The notes below the pieces were generated by a model. The model was not told the origin of the DNA. It ran no database searches and saw only the letters and a program-made list of their open reading frames with translations. A program made the position numbers and the translations under genes. 64,000 nt of DNA, taken from positions 1-64,000 of the forward strand of contig JADJBW010000014.1 of NCBI GenBank assembly GCA_016703525.1. Direction: 5' to 3'. This DNA comes from Actinomycetota bacterium (GTDB lineage Bacteria; Actinomycetota; Acidimicrobiia; Acidimicrobiales; Microtrichaceae). How positions within the stretch are numbered: position 1 is the first letter of the stretch; each line of letters starts with the position of its first letter. Below, piece after piece: positions 34,786 to 43,717 of the stretch.

Positions 34786-35333
34786 CGGGCCTCCCGGTCC
34801 GGGTTGAAGCTGATGGCGTGGCGGGTGGGAATCGCCACGGCAAGCGTGGCCAGCACGAGCAGCGCCACCGTCAGCAGACCGACGAGGTACGGCACCGACA
34901 TCAGGCCCTCGTCTTCGACGACGCTGACTGCGCTCGCCGAGCCTGCGGGCAACGCCGCAGCGCCGACGCACCCCAGCGCGAACAGTGCGTTCATGCCGGC
35001 GTGCAGGCGGTCGGGCGGACTCGATGCGGAACCGAGGCAGCCACAATCGGTGGCGTGTTGCCGCCGGAGCGCCTCGACCTGGACGGCGAATACCGCGAAT
35101 GCGGCACCGGCCGCGAGCGCCAGCCACCGCGATCCAACCACGAGTCCCGCCAGGCCCAACGCCACCTCGCCGACGCTCAGCAGGCGGGCCATCGCCTGCG
35201 GCCGCCGGAGGGACGGAATCCAACGAAGCAGCATGGCAGCCGTCGCCGCCGGGCGTCGCGCCTTGTCGTATCCCGCCGCCACGAGCACCGCTGCACCAGC
35301 GTGGAAGGTCATCGAGAGCGTCCGGGCGAACAC
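34782..35333 (-). CDS. MauE/DoxX-like membrane protein of the Mau-type operon
   Basis: A 183-aa polytopic protein with four or five helices: FHAGAAVLVAAGYDKARRP, then VGEVALGLAGLVVGSRWLAL, the cysteine pair in RRQHATDCGCLGSASSPPDR, LFALGCVGAAALPAG, and VPYLVGLLTVALLVLATLAV. The CGC motif in a loop after a helix is characteristic of MauE and related vitamin-K-epoxide-reductase-like or DoxX-like redox proteins, which supply oxidising or reducing equivalents to MauD. It is the first cistron of the five-gene operon. It starts at the GTG at 35333 or the ATG at 35312; either is possible. Its stop overlaps the MauA-like start. Confidence 0.75.
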   Translation of the reverse strand: MFARTLSMTFHAGAAVLVAAGYDKARRPAATAAMLLRWIPSLRRPQAMARLLSVGEVALGLAGLVVGSRWLALAAGAAFAVFAVQVEALRRQHATDCGCLGSASSPPDRLHAGMNALFALGCVGAAALPAGSASAVSVVEDEGLMSVPYLVGLLTVALLVLATLAVAIPTRHAISFNPDREAR

Positions 35334-35442
35334 GGAGCGGCACGATAGGCGCCGTGCGGCCGACTCGCAAGCACCGTGATGGGGCGCCGCAGGAGGCGCG
35401 TATTCCGGTCTCGCGACGGCGGCTCCGGCGCGCCTGCGGCGG

Positions 35443-36243
35443 TCAGCCGCCCAGGCCGAGCACGGTGTCGAGGCCGAACGTGACGCCGGGGAACTCGGCG
35501 ACGCGTTTCGCTGCCAGCACGACCCCGGGCATGAACGATGTCCGGTCGATCGAGTCGTGTCGAATCACCAGGGTCTGTCCGGCTGCGCCCAGGATCACCT
35601 CCTGATGCGCCACCATGCCACGCATGCGAACCGAGTGAATCGGGACGTCGGCGTCGCCGCGGCCACCCCGAGCGCCGGGGAGCACCTCGGCGGTCGTCGG
35701 ATCGGGCGCCCACCCGGTCGAAGCGGCCGCCATCCGCGCGGCGGTCGACATAGCCGTGCCGGACGGGGCGTCGATCTTCTGGTCGTGATGGAACTCGACG
35801 ATCTCGGCCGTGTCGAAGAACGGGGCCGCGAGCTCGGCGAAGCGCATCATCAGCACCGCGCCGATGGCGAAGTTCGGTGCGATCACGCAATTCGAGTGGA
35901 TGAACCGCTGCGACAGGTCGGCCAGGTCGCCGTCGCCGAAGCCCGACGTGCCGACCACCGCATGGATGTGGTTGGCCGCCAGGAAGTGCAGGTTGGCCCG
36001 CGCCGCGGTGATCTCGGTGAAGTCGATGGCCACATCGACGCCCGCCTCGACGAACGTGGCGGGATCGCTCGCGACCATCACCTGACAATCGGCGACGCCC
36101 GCAACCTGGCACACCTCGAACCCGGCGTAATGCGGGTCGACCGCTGCCACCAGCTCCAGCTCGGGATCGGCCACCACCGCTTGGCACACGGTCTGCCCCA
36201 TCCGACCGCCCGCTCCGAACACACCCACACGCACGCTGCTCAC
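35443..36243 (-). CDS. dapB: 4-hydroxy-tetrahydrodipicolinate reductase DapB
   Basis: A 266-aa NAD(P)H-dependent reductase, the second lysine/diaminopimelate step. The Rossmann motif is RVGVFGAGGRMGQTVCQAV. The catalytic region has VVGTSGFGDGDLADL, then APNFAIGAVLMMRF and the active-site signature EIVEFHHDQKIDAPSGTAMS, with the conserved His-His and Lys. The start is the GTG at 36243, adjacent to the first conserved residue; the open frame upstream has no homology. It follows the enoyl-CoA hydratase gene by 29 bp. About 109 bp separate its end from the Mau-type operon, whose first gene could be co-transcribed from here. Confidence 0.95.
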   Translation of the reverse strand: MSSVRVGVFGAGGRMGQTVCQAVVADPELELVAAVDPHYAGFEVCQVAGVADCQVMVASDPATFVEAGVDVAIDFTEITAARANLHFLAANHIHAVVGTSGFGDGDLADLSQRFIHSNCVIAPNFAIGAVLMMRFAELAAPFFDTAEIVEFHHDQKIDAPSGTAMSTAARMAAASTGWAPDPTTAEVLPGARGGRGDADVPIHSVRMRGMVAHQEVILGAAGQTLVIRHDSIDRTSFMPGVVLAAKRVAEFPGVTFGLDTVLGLGG

Positions 36244-36272
36244 GGGCGCGATCCTAGGCCGACGGCCGACGG

Positions 36273-37118
36273 TCACTCCGGGGCGTTTGCCGGCTGCACC
36301 CAGATGTCGCGCCGCGGCTCATCGGTGTAGACGGGGGCCCTTCCCGCGGCGAACGCGCGTATCGCCTCGGGCAGGTTGTCGGTGAAGCCGAGCATGAGTT
36401 GGTTGCGGTCCTCGAGCTCGATCGCCGCGGCCAGGCTGCCCACCTCGAGGTTGGCCCACACGGTGTCCTTGGTCATCGACAGGCCGTACGGGCTGAAGCC
36501 CGCCATGCCCGAGGCGATCTCGACCGCGGCATCGGCGAGTTCCGCGTCGGGCTCGACCCGGCTGACGAGCCCCATCCGGAGCGCCTCGGCGGCGTCGATG
36601 CGCCGACCGGTGAGCAACAGGTCGTTGGAATTGGCCGCGCCGATCAGCCGCGGCAGCAGGTAGCTGACACCCATCTCGGTCGACGTGAGGCCGTTGACGA
36701 TGCCGGTCGCGTTGAACACCGCCGACTCGGCCGCGATGCGGAGGTCGGCGCCGAGCGACAGGCACATCCCCCCGCCGTACGCAGGCCCGTTCACCGCGGC
36801 GATCACCGGCTGCGGGAGCTCACGCAGCTTCGGGATCAAACGGGAGTAGTACCGCATGGAACGCTGGGCGATCCGCCCGACCTGCAGTCCGTCGATGTTC
36901 GGGATGATGCCGTAGTCCTTCAGGTCGAGGCCCGACGAGAACGCCCGACCCGCCCCGGTGAGGATGACGACCCAGCAGTCGTTGTCGGCAGCGACCGCCT
37001 CGAGCGCGTCCCACAGATCGATCACTAGCTCGATCGACATGGCGTTCAGGCGATCGGGCCGATGGAGGGTGATCCGGGTCACGTGATCGGCCGGCTGGTC
37101 GAGTTGAACGGTTTCCAT
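36273..37118 (-). CDS. Enoyl-CoA hydratase/isomerase (crotonase family)
   Basis: A 281-aa crotonase-fold protein that probably hydrates or isomerises an enoyl-CoA in fatty-acid or related catabolism. The oxyanion-hole segments are AFSSGLDLKDYG and VNGPAYGGGMCLSLGADLRI. The second catalytic position is the glutamate in GLTSTEMGVSYLLPRLIG. The opening METVQLDQPADHVTRITLHRP and RLNAM are standard. The acidic residue usual at the first catalytic position is not obvious, so hydratase versus isomerase cannot be decided. It sits 10 bp after the M16 peptidase gene and 29 bp before dapB, in an otherwise RNA-processing and lysine operon, which gives no functional clue. Confidence 0.9.
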   Translation of the reverse strand: METVQLDQPADHVTRITLHRPDRLNAMSIELVIDLWDALEAVAADNDCWVVILTGAGRAFSSGLDLKDYGIIPNIDGLQVGRIAQRSMRYYSRLIPKLRELPQPVIAAVNGPAYGGGMCLSLGADLRIAAESAVFNATGIVNGLTSTEMGVSYLLPRLIGAANSNDLLLTGRRIDAAEALRMGLVSRVEPDAELADAAVEIASGMAGFSPYGLSMTKDTVWANLEVGSLAAAIELEDRNQLMLGFTDNLPEAIRAFAAGRAPVYTDEPRRDIWVQPANAPE

Positions 37119-37128
37119 TCCCGCGTGT

Positions 37129-38412
37129 CTAGCCCGCGTCGCGCAGGCGGCCGGGTCCGACCTGCACGGTCACGCGCGGCGCGGCCAGTATCCGCTCGGC
37201 GACACGCCGCACCGACGCGTCGTCGACGCCGGCAAGACCGGCGAGGGCCTCCGCGATCGTGACGACGCGGCCTCGCGCCAGTTCCGATGCGCCGAGACGG
37301 CTCATCCGAGCGCCCGAGTCCTCGAGCCCGAGCACCATCGAACCCGTCAGGTAGCCGACGGCGATCTCGAGCTCATCGGCCTCGATCCCGTTGCGAACCA
37401 CGTCGTCGAGCACGCTCTCGACCAGCGACCGAACCTCGGCCACCGCCTCGGGTGCCGTCGCGCAGTACACCGAGAACGAGCCGACATCGGAGTGCGCCGA
37501 GGCCGACGAGGTGACCGCGTAGGCGAGGCCGCGCTGTTCGCGCACCTCGTCGTACAGCCGGCTCGACGGCCCGTCGCCGAGCACGTGGTTCAGCACCGCG
37601 AGCGCGTACCGGTCGGGATCGCCGTCGCGTAGGCCGCGCCATCCGTACGCGAGGTGCGCCTGCTCGATCGGCCGCTCGACCATCACGTCGGCGGATGCCA
37701 TCTCGCCCGGCGCCGTGCGCTCGGGCCGCTCCCCGCCCGCGTCGCCGAGCAACGGGCCCAGGCGGGCGGCCAGCCGGTCGTGATCGAGGGCTCCGGCTGC
37801 GGCGACCACGAAGTTCGCGGGGCGGTACCAGCGCTGGTGGTACGCGGCGAGCACGTCGCGATCGAGCGAGGTGATACTCGACTCGGTGCCGAGCACCTCA
37901 CGCCCCGAGGGGTGTCCGGGGTAGAGCGCCTCGGCAAGGCGCATGAAGACCAGGTCGTCGGGGCTGTCGAGGGCGGCGTCGAGCTCTTCGAGGATGACGC
38001 CGCGCTCGATCTCGACATCCGCCGGATCGAGGCGGGGCTGCGTCACCACCTCGGCCAACAACTCGGTCGCCATGTCGGCTGATGTGGCCGGCACGCGCAG
38101 GTAGAAGACCGTCGATTCGCGGGTGGTGTACGCGTTGAACTCGCCGCCGACCGCGTCGACGGCCCGGTTCACCTCGCGCGCCGAACGCTGCGCCGTGCCC
38201 TTGAACAGGAGGTGTTCCAGGAAGTGGGACGCTCCCGCGAGATCGTCGGGCTCGTCGCGGCTGCCCGCGCCGACCCAGCAGCCGATCGACACCGACGGCG
38301 CGTCGGGAATCGTGTCGGTAAGCAGGCGGGCGCCCGACGCGAGGATCGATCGTTCGATCCTCGCGTCGAGCGCCGCGAGCTCAGCGCCGACGTTGGGGAG
38401 CGACGGGGTCAC
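37129..38412 (-). CDS. M16 family zinc peptidase (PqqL/YmxG/processing-peptidase-like)
   Basis: A 427-aa M16 peptidase. The inverted zinc motif HxxEH is in SHFLEHLLFKGTAQRSA, and the third ligand glutamate lies about 75 residues on in RGVILEELDAALDSPDD. The second, inactive half has PIEQAHLAYGWRGL, then LGDGPSSRLYDEVREQRGLA. The GTG at 38412 shares GTGA with the pnp stop. pnp followed by an M16 peptidase and dapB is a recurrent gene order in Gram-positive bacteria. The substrate is unknown. Single-domain M16 proteins often dimerise. Confidence 0.92.
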   Translation of the reverse strand: MTPSLPNVGAELAALDARIERSILASGARLLTDTIPDAPSVSIGCWVGAGSRDEPDDLAGASHFLEHLLFKGTAQRSAREVNRAVDAVGGEFNAYTTRESTVFYLRVPATSADMATELLAEVVTQPRLDPADVEIERGVILEELDAALDSPDDLVFMRLAEALYPGHPSGREVLGTESSITSLDRDVLAAYHQRWYRPANFVVAAAGALDHDRLAARLGPLLGDAGGERPERTAPGEMASADVMVERPIEQAHLAYGWRGLRDGDPDRYALAVLNHVLGDGPSSRLYDEVREQRGLAYAVTSSASAHSDVGSFSVYCATAPEAVAEVRSLVESVLDDVVRNGIEADELEIAVGYLTGSMVLGLEDSGARMSRLGASELARGRVVTIAEALAGLAGVDDASVRRVAERILAAPRVTVQVGPGRLRDAG

Positions 38413-40823
38413 CGACGGCGAGGCCGGCGGCTGCGCCGGTCGCCGACGCCCTTGACCTCGGGCCCGAGGTCGCCGTGTTCCTCGGCGACGCGACCGTCGT
38501 GGAAGTCCTCGAACGACACCTGGACACGATCGCCCGCCGCCGAATCGGGCGCAGCGCCCTCGGCGATGCCGCCACCGTCGGCGTCACGGTCACCACCGGC
38601 ACCGCCCGAGGCGTGTGCCGACGCGTCGGCGGCGGAGCCGCCCTCGCTCACCGCGCTGGTCGGACGAAGGCTGATCTTGCCGTTGGGGTCGATGTCTTCG
38701 ACCAGCACCTCGATCTCGTCGCCGAGACTGAGGACGGACTCGACGCTGTCGATCCGCTTGCCGCCGCCCAGCTTGGAGATGTGCACCAGGCCGTCGCGAC
38801 CCGGGAGGATGTTCACGAACGCACCGAACTTGGTGATGTTCACCACGCGGCCCGTGTACACCTCGCCCACGCCCGCCGTGGGCGGGTTGAGGATGAGCCG
38901 GATCTGACGCTCGGCCTCGGCCACCGCGCCGGGGTCGACCGCGGCGATCGCGACAACACCGACCATGCCGTCGTCGTCGACCGAGATGTTGGCGCCGGTC
39001 TCGGCCTGGATGGCGTTGATGACCTTGCCCTTCGGGCCGATGATCTCGCCGATCTTGTCGGCGGGGATCTCGAAGCTCACGATCTTGGGCGCGTTCGGCG
39101 ACACCTCGTCGCGCGGCGCGGCGATCGCGCCGGCCATCACCTCGAGGATCTGGAGACGAGCCTCCTTCGCCTGCTCGAGCGCTGCGGCGAGCACGTCGGC
39201 AGGAATGCCGTCGATCTTGGTGTCGAGCTGCAACGCCGTCACGAAGTCGGCCGTGCCCGCAACCTTGAAGTCCATGTCGCCGAATGCATCTTCGGCTCCG
39301 AGGATGTCGGTGAGGGTCGTGTACTTGCCCTCGGCGAACACGAGGCCCATCGCAATACCCGCAACGGCGGCCTTGAGCGGCACGCCGGCATCCATCATCG
39401 ACAGGGTCGAACCGCAGACCGAGGCCATCGACGTCGATCCGTTCGACGCGAGCACGTCGCTCACCGTGCGGATCACATACGGGAACTCGTCCATCGGGGG
39501 CACCACCGGCAGCAACGCACGCTCCGCGAGCAGGCCGTGGCCGATCTCGCGGCGCTTCGGGCCGCGCATGAACCCGGTCTCGCCCGTGGAGAACGGCGGG
39601 AAGTTGTAGTGGTGCATGTACCGCTTCGACGTGACGGGCGTGATGCCGTCGATCATCTGGTCCATCTTGCCCATCGCGAGGGTCGCGACGTTCATGACCT
39701 GGGTTTCGCCACGCTGGAACAACCCGCTGCCGTGTGCGGTCGGCAACACGCCGACCTCGGCCGACAGGGCACGGATGTCGCTGGTGCCACGGCCGTCGAT
39801 GCGCAGCCCCTCGTTCACGATGCGGCTGCGCACGGTCGCCTTGGTGAGCGAGCGGTACGCCGCTTTGACCTGCTTGACCGCAGCGGCGTCGTCGCCGAAC
39901 TGCGCTGCGAGCTCAGCGACGGCCTCGTCGCGCAGCGCGCTCTCGGCGGTGCCGCGCTCGGCCTTGTCGGCAATCGTCATGATCTCGGCGATGCGCTGGC
40001 CGGCGAACGACTCGATCGCCGCGTACTGCTCGGGCGTGTAGTCGACCTGGCTGGCGAACTCCATGGTCGGCTTCTTGCCGCCGGCCGCCTCGACCAGTTG
40101 ACGCTGGAGGGCGATCGCCTCCTTGATCCACTGCTTCGATTCCGCCAGGCCGGTCGCAAGCGCGGCCTCGTCGACCTTGGGCGCGCCCTCTTCGTAGAGG
40201 TTCCAGGCGTGCTCGCCGCCGCCGGCCTCGACCATCATCACGGCGACGTCACCGTCGGGCAGTTCGCGTCCGGCGACCACCATCTCGAAGGTGGCCGTCT
40301 CGCCGTCCTGGTACGTCGGGTGGGCGACCCATTCGCCGCCGACGTCGTAGGCGATCCGCACGGCGCCGATCGGGCCGTCGAAGGGAACGTCGCTCAGGCA
40401 GAGCGCCGCGGACGCGGCGTTGATCGCCAGGACGTCGTGCGGGTTCTCCTGGTCGGCGCTCATCACGGTGCCCACGACGTGGACCTCGTTGCGGAACCCC
40501 TCGGGGAACGACGGGCGCAGCGGCCGGTCGATCAGCCGGCACGTGAGGATCGCGGCGTCGGACGCCTTGCCCTCGCGCCGGAAGAACGAGCCGGGGATCT
40601 TGCCGGCGGCATACGAGCGTTCCTCGATGTCGACGGTCAGTGGGAAGAAATCGATCCCGTCGCGCACCGACTTCGCGGCGGTCGCGGTGACCAGGATCCG
40701 GGTGTTGCCAAGCCCTGCAAGCACGGCGCCGCCGGCCAGATTGGCCAGCTTTCCGGTCTCGAAGGACATGACAGTGAACTCGTCGCCACCAACGGACGAC
40801 GAGACGCGTACGGCTTCAGCCAT
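38409..40823 (-). CDS. pnp: Polyribonucleotide nucleotidyltransferase (PNPase)
   Basis: About 804 aa. It degrades RNA 3' to 5' by phosphorolysis. Two RNase-PH domains are separated by a helical domain (GNTRILVTATAAKSVRDGID, then RREGKASDAAILTCRLIDRPLRP cut at its first block, and FPPFSTGETGFMRGPKRREI). The KH domain (KIGEIIGPKGKVINAIQAET) and S1 domain (YTGRVVNITKFGAFVNILPG) follow. The C-terminal 85 residues are Ala/Gly/Asp-rich, then basic (RRSRRPRRR). The ATG at 40823 is preferred because GGAG lies 6 nt upstream. The gene follows rpsO after a hairpin at 41023-41079 and overlaps the M16 gene by 4 nt. Confidence 0.95.
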   Translation of the reverse strand: MAEAVRVSSSVGGDEFTVMSFETGKLANLAGGAVLAGLGNTRILVTATAAKSVRDGIDFFPLTVDIEERSYAAGKIPGSFFRREGKASDAAILTCRLIDRPLRPSFPEGFRNEVHVVGTVMSADQENPHDVLAINAASAALCLSDVPFDGPIGAVRIAYDVGGEWVAHPTYQDGETATFEMVVAGRELPDGDVAVMMVEAGGGEHAWNLYEEGAPKVDEAALATGLAESKQWIKEAIALQRQLVEAAGGKKPTMEFASQVDYTPEQYAAIESFAGQRIAEIMTIADKAERGTAESALRDEAVAELAAQFGDDAAAVKQVKAAYRSLTKATVRSRIVNEGLRIDGRGTSDIRALSAEVGVLPTAHGSGLFQRGETQVMNVATLAMGKMDQMIDGITPVTSKRYMHHYNFPPFSTGETGFMRGPKRREIGHGLLAERALLPVVPPMDEFPYVIRTVSDVLASNGSTSMASVCGSTLSMMDAGVPLKAAVAGIAMGLVFAEGKYTTLTDILGAEDAFGDMDFKVAGTADFVTALQLDTKIDGIPADVLAAALEQAKEARLQILEVMAGAIAAPRDEVSPNAPKIVSFEIPADKIGEIIGPKGKVINAIQAETGANISVDDDGMVGVVAIAAVDPGAVAEAERQIRLILNPPTAGVGEVYTGRVVNITKFGAFVNILPGRDGLVHISKLGGGKRIDSVESVLSLGDEIEVLVEDIDPNGKISLRPTSAVSEGGSAADASAHASGGAGGDRDADGGGIAEGAAPDSAAGDRVQVSFEDFHDGRVAEEHGDLGPEVKGVGDRRSRRPRRR

Positions 40824-41022
40824 GAGCATCTCCACTCAATGTTCGGGGATCACGCGATCCCGTTGTGGTTGCGATGCGACGATGGCCAGTTCCCAGTTGT
40901 CGGCGCCCGAACGGTCCTCGTGGGAGCTTCGTTCAGGCGTCGGCGACCAGGCACTGACCCCCGAGTCGCTCTTCGCAGCCGCCCGACCCGTTGCCGGACG
41001 ACCCGGCCACTCTATCCGAACG

Positions 41023-41079
41023 CGACCGTTCGGCTCCGCATGAGGCCCTTGACGGTGCCCCGGCGAAGCCGAACGGTCG
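41023..41079 (-). promoter_or_regulatory. Long inverted repeat between rpsO and pnp (candidate RNase III/PNPase control hairpin)
   Basis: CGACCGTTCGGCT at 41023-41035 pairs perfectly over 13 bp with AGCCGAACGGTCG at 41067-41079, closing a 31-nt loop that can itself pair in part. In E. coli an RNase III-cut hairpin in the same rpsO-pnp gap controls pnp mRNA decay. The shared position is seen, and the function is inferred. Confidence 0.5.
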
Positions 41080-41093
41080 GAGGAGATTGCGGC

Positions 41094-41372
41094 TCAGCGA
41101 CGAAGGCCGAGTTCGGCGATGATCGTGCGGTAGCGCTCGACGTCGATCGCCTTCAGGTAGTCGAGGAACCGGCGGCGCTTGCCCACGAGCATCAGGAGCC
41201 CGCGACGGGAATGGTGATCCTTCTTGTGCATCTTGAGATGCTCGGTCAGGTGGTTGATGCGATCGGTGAGCAACGCGATCTGCACCTCGGTCGAACCGGT
41301 ATCGCCGGCGGCCTTGCCGAACTTGGCGATGGTATCGGCCTTCGGCGGCAGATTTGCGGGGGGACGTGACAC
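41094..41372 (-). CDS. rpsO: 30S ribosomal protein S15
   Basis: A 92-aa primary-binding 30S protein that contacts 16S rRNA helix 20-22 and the 50S subunit. Signature segments are KFGKAAGDTGSTEVQIALLT, then RINHLTEHLKMHKKDHHSRR and GLLMLVGKRRRFLDYLK. The usual N-terminus (about ten residues before the Ile-Ala-Lys-Phe-Gly block) is replaced by SRPPANLPPKADT. The start is the GTG at 41372. It precedes pnp, the widespread rpsO-pnp order, with the hairpin at 41023-41079 in between. Confidence 0.95.
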   Translation of the reverse strand: MSRPPANLPPKADTIAKFGKAAGDTGSTEVQIALLTDRINHLTEHLKMHKKDHHSRRGLLMLVGKRRRFLDYLKAIDVERYRTIIAELGLRR

Positions 41373-41447
41373 GTTGACTCCTTGGGCATCTGACCCGGCG
41401 AGCGTGGGCGGAGACTCGCTTCACCTCGCCAATTGAACCCTGCGACG

Positions 41448-42536
41448 TTAGTCCCCGTTGGTCTCGGTCGTCCAACGGAACCGTGGCCGGTGGTGCCGGC
41501 CGGCGATCGTGGTCACCTGACGATGCGGCGAGAGGGTGAAGACCTTCGCCGCCGGGGTGTAGAGCGCCGCCTCGATGCGGTCGGGGGCCGATTCGTGGGG
41601 ATCGAGCCCCTCCGCGACGAGCGCACCGCGACACGCGTCGCCCAGATCGCCGGGCAGCAACTGCGCGACGATCGCCGGCAGCGTCTCGGGATCGCGCAGC
41701 AGCCACGAGTGCCGCCCGTCGCGGATGGTGATCAGCGTGCCGTTGGTGCGCTGGGCCGCCTGGCGGGCGGTGCGCAGCGGCACCGCCAGATCGCGGTCCC
41801 CGTGCAGAACGAACACCGGCACGTGGTTCGCGGCGATCTCGTTCAGGGCATACCGACTCGATCGGGACCGCAGGATCGAGATCATGGGCCCCAGGAGCCG
41901 CCACGGCTGGGTCACGTGGCCGACGACGGTCGGGATGAGCAGACGGATCATCTTCGCGGCCTGCACCGGGTCGCGCAGCGGAACGATCGAGAGGCTGTCG
42001 AGCACCAGGGCCCCGCCGATCAGCGGCAAGAGCCCGGGGACGAGCCGGAAGGCGTACACCATCCGGTCCCAGGTGTCCCCCACGATCGCGTCGATCAGCA
42101 GCACGGCGATCGTCTGCTCAGGGCGCTGGGCCGCGAGCTGGGTCACCAGCCGTCCACCCATCGAGTGACCGGCGAGCACGCACCGCTTGATGCCGAGCTC
42201 GTCGATCACGCGGCCGAGCAGTTCGCTGTACTCGCGCAGGTCGTGGCCGTCGGAGGGCAGGCCTTCGGTGCCGCCGTGCCCGGCGGTGTCGATCGCGATG
42301 ACCTTGAACCCCATGGCGACGAGCCGGCTGAGCGTCTGGGCGTACAGGAACCCCTCTGCGCTGAAGCCGTGGACCACCACGAGCGGGATGCCGCGCCCGG
42401 CGATCGTGATGCCGACCTCGTGCCCGTCGGTCAGCACGATGCGGTGGCGGGCGAGCCGTGGCGCAGCGACCGGAACCGGGTCGAGCGGCACGTCGTCGGG
42501 GACTGGCCCGGGTATGGGTTCGAGCACCTGGCTCAT
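41448..42536 (-). CDS. Alpha/beta-hydrolase fold protein
   Basis: A 362-aa hydrolase. The oxyanion region is PLVVVHGFSAEGFLYAQTLS, the nucleophile elbow is CVLAGHSMGGRLVTQLA, and the acid and histidine are likely in FVLHGDRDLAVPLRT and IRDGRHSWLLRDPE. The pattern resembles haloperoxidase, lipase or esterase members; the substrate is unknown. The C-terminal 60 residues after the hydrolase core (from ALVAEGLDPHESAP) are unlike the family and could bind a partner. The ATG at 42536 has GGAGG 5 nt upstream. It lies between ribF and rpsO in a conserved informational block where it is not usually found. Confidence 0.85.
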   Translation of the reverse strand: MSQVLEPIPGPVPDDVPLDPVPVAAPRLARHRIVLTDGHEVGITIAGRGIPLVVVHGFSAEGFLYAQTLSRLVAMGFKVIAIDTAGHGGTEGLPSDGHDLREYSELLGRVIDELGIKRCVLAGHSMGGRLVTQLAAQRPEQTIAVLLIDAIVGDTWDRMVYAFRLVPGLLPLIGGALVLDSLSIVPLRDPVQAAKMIRLLIPTVVGHVTQPWRLLGPMISILRSRSSRYALNEIAANHVPVFVLHGDRDLAVPLRTARQAAQRTNGTLITIRDGRHSWLLRDPETLPAIVAQLLPGDLGDACRGALVAEGLDPHESAPDRIEAALYTPAAKVFTLSPHRQVTTIAGRHHRPRFRWTTETNGD

Positions 42537-42687
42537 CTCGACCTCCACGCGCGCCGTTTCGCGAAGAGACGGCGCCTTCGATCACATCGTTGCAGCGACC
42601 CCGCACGGCTGTCGAGCACCGGCGGATGAGCAAGGCTGCCCGCCTCGCTCGACCCCGGCGCCACGGTGCAGTCGACGCGGGGCACCG

Positions 42688-43647
42688 TCAACCCCGGCGG
42701 GTCGCCCGACGGCGGCGGGCGTCGTCGCAGTCGAGCTGCAACTGCGTTGCGAGCGCGTCGACGGAATCGAAGCGCTGGTCGCCTCGCAGCCGGTCGGTGA
42801 ACGTGACGGCCACCGGCTCGCCGTACAGGTCACCCGACCAGTCGAGGCAGTGCACCTCGAGCACCATCGCTGCCCGGTCGTCGTAGAAGGTCGGGCGGCG
42901 GCCCAGGTAGATCGCCGCGTCGAGCTCGGTTCCGTCGGCGCGGCGCAGTCCGCCCGCGTAGATCCCCTCCGACGGCAGGCACAGGTCGGTGGCGACCGCG
43001 ACGTTGGCGGTTGGGAACCCGATCGTTCGACCCCGTTGGTCGCCGGTCACGACCGTGCCTCGCAGTTCGTGGGCGCGGCCGAGCATGGCGTTGGCATCGG
43101 CGAGCCGACCCTCGGTGAGCGCACGGCGGATCGCGGTCGACGACACCTGGCGCTCGGGCCGGGCGGCTGCCCCGTCGGAGCCGACCAGCCGATGCCCGAT
43201 CACGTCGAAACCCCAGTCCCGCCCGGCTTCGCGCAGCAGCTCGACATTGCCCGATCGCTGGAAGCCGAAATGGAAGTCCTCGCCGACGACCACGAGACGC
43301 GCGCGCAGTTGTTCCACCAGCACGCGCTTGACGAAGTGCTCGGGTCGTTCGCGTGCCGTCTCGTTGTCGAAGTGCACGACGACCACGTCGTCGATGCCGG
43401 TCGATTCCAGCAGTTCGAGTTTCTGGTCGATGTCGGTCAGCAGCAACGGCGCGGCGTCGGGCCGGAGGATCTGCGCCGGATGGCGGTCGAACGTGACGAC
43501 CGCGCTCGCGATCGAGCGACGCGCCGCCTCCGCGCCGACGGCGCCCAGCACCGCACGGTGGCCCAGGTGGACCCCGTCATAGACCCCGATCGTGACCACG
43601 TGGTCGATCTGCTCGGCGGCCAGGTCTCCGCCGCGAACGACTCGCAT
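42688..43647 (-). CDS. ribF: Bifunctional riboflavin kinase/FAD synthetase
   Basis: A 319-aa enzyme that phosphorylates riboflavin and adenylates FMN. The N-terminal nucleotidyltransferase domain has VVTIGVYDGVHLGHRAVLGA (the HxGH motif), FHFGFQRSGNVELLRE and the KMSKS-like region RQVSSTAIRRALTEG. The C-terminal flavokinase domain has GRTIGFPTANVAV, then PSEGIYAGGLRRADG and HCLDWSGDLYGEPVAVTF. It follows truB on the same strand with 70 bp between them, the standard truB-ribF order. It starts at the ATG at 43647. Confidence 0.95.
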   Translation of the reverse strand: MRVVRGGDLAAEQIDHVVTIGVYDGVHLGHRAVLGAVGAEAARRSIASAVVTFDRHPAQILRPDAAPLLLTDIDQKLELLESTGIDDVVVVHFDNETARERPEHFVKRVLVEQLRARLVVVGEDFHFGFQRSGNVELLREAGRDWGFDVIGHRLVGSDGAAARPERQVSSTAIRRALTEGRLADANAMLGRAHELRGTVVTGDQRGRTIGFPTANVAVATDLCLPSEGIYAGGLRRADGTELDAAIYLGRRPTFYDDRAAMVLEVHCLDWSGDLYGEPVAVTFTDRLRGDQRFDSVDALATQLQLDCDDARRRRATRRG

Positions 43648-43717
43648 GCACCCAGCGTAGGCGCGAGCGCCGGACCGGCCATCCGCTCGGGCGCCGGTGC
43701 CGGCGCTGAGTCGGCGA

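Noticed and set aside
31475..35333. A complete methylamine utilisation locus
   Set aside because: MauB, MauG, MauC and MauL/M are absent, and the light-chain-like protein has a different C-terminal architecture; calling it methylamine dehydrogenase would overstate the evidence.
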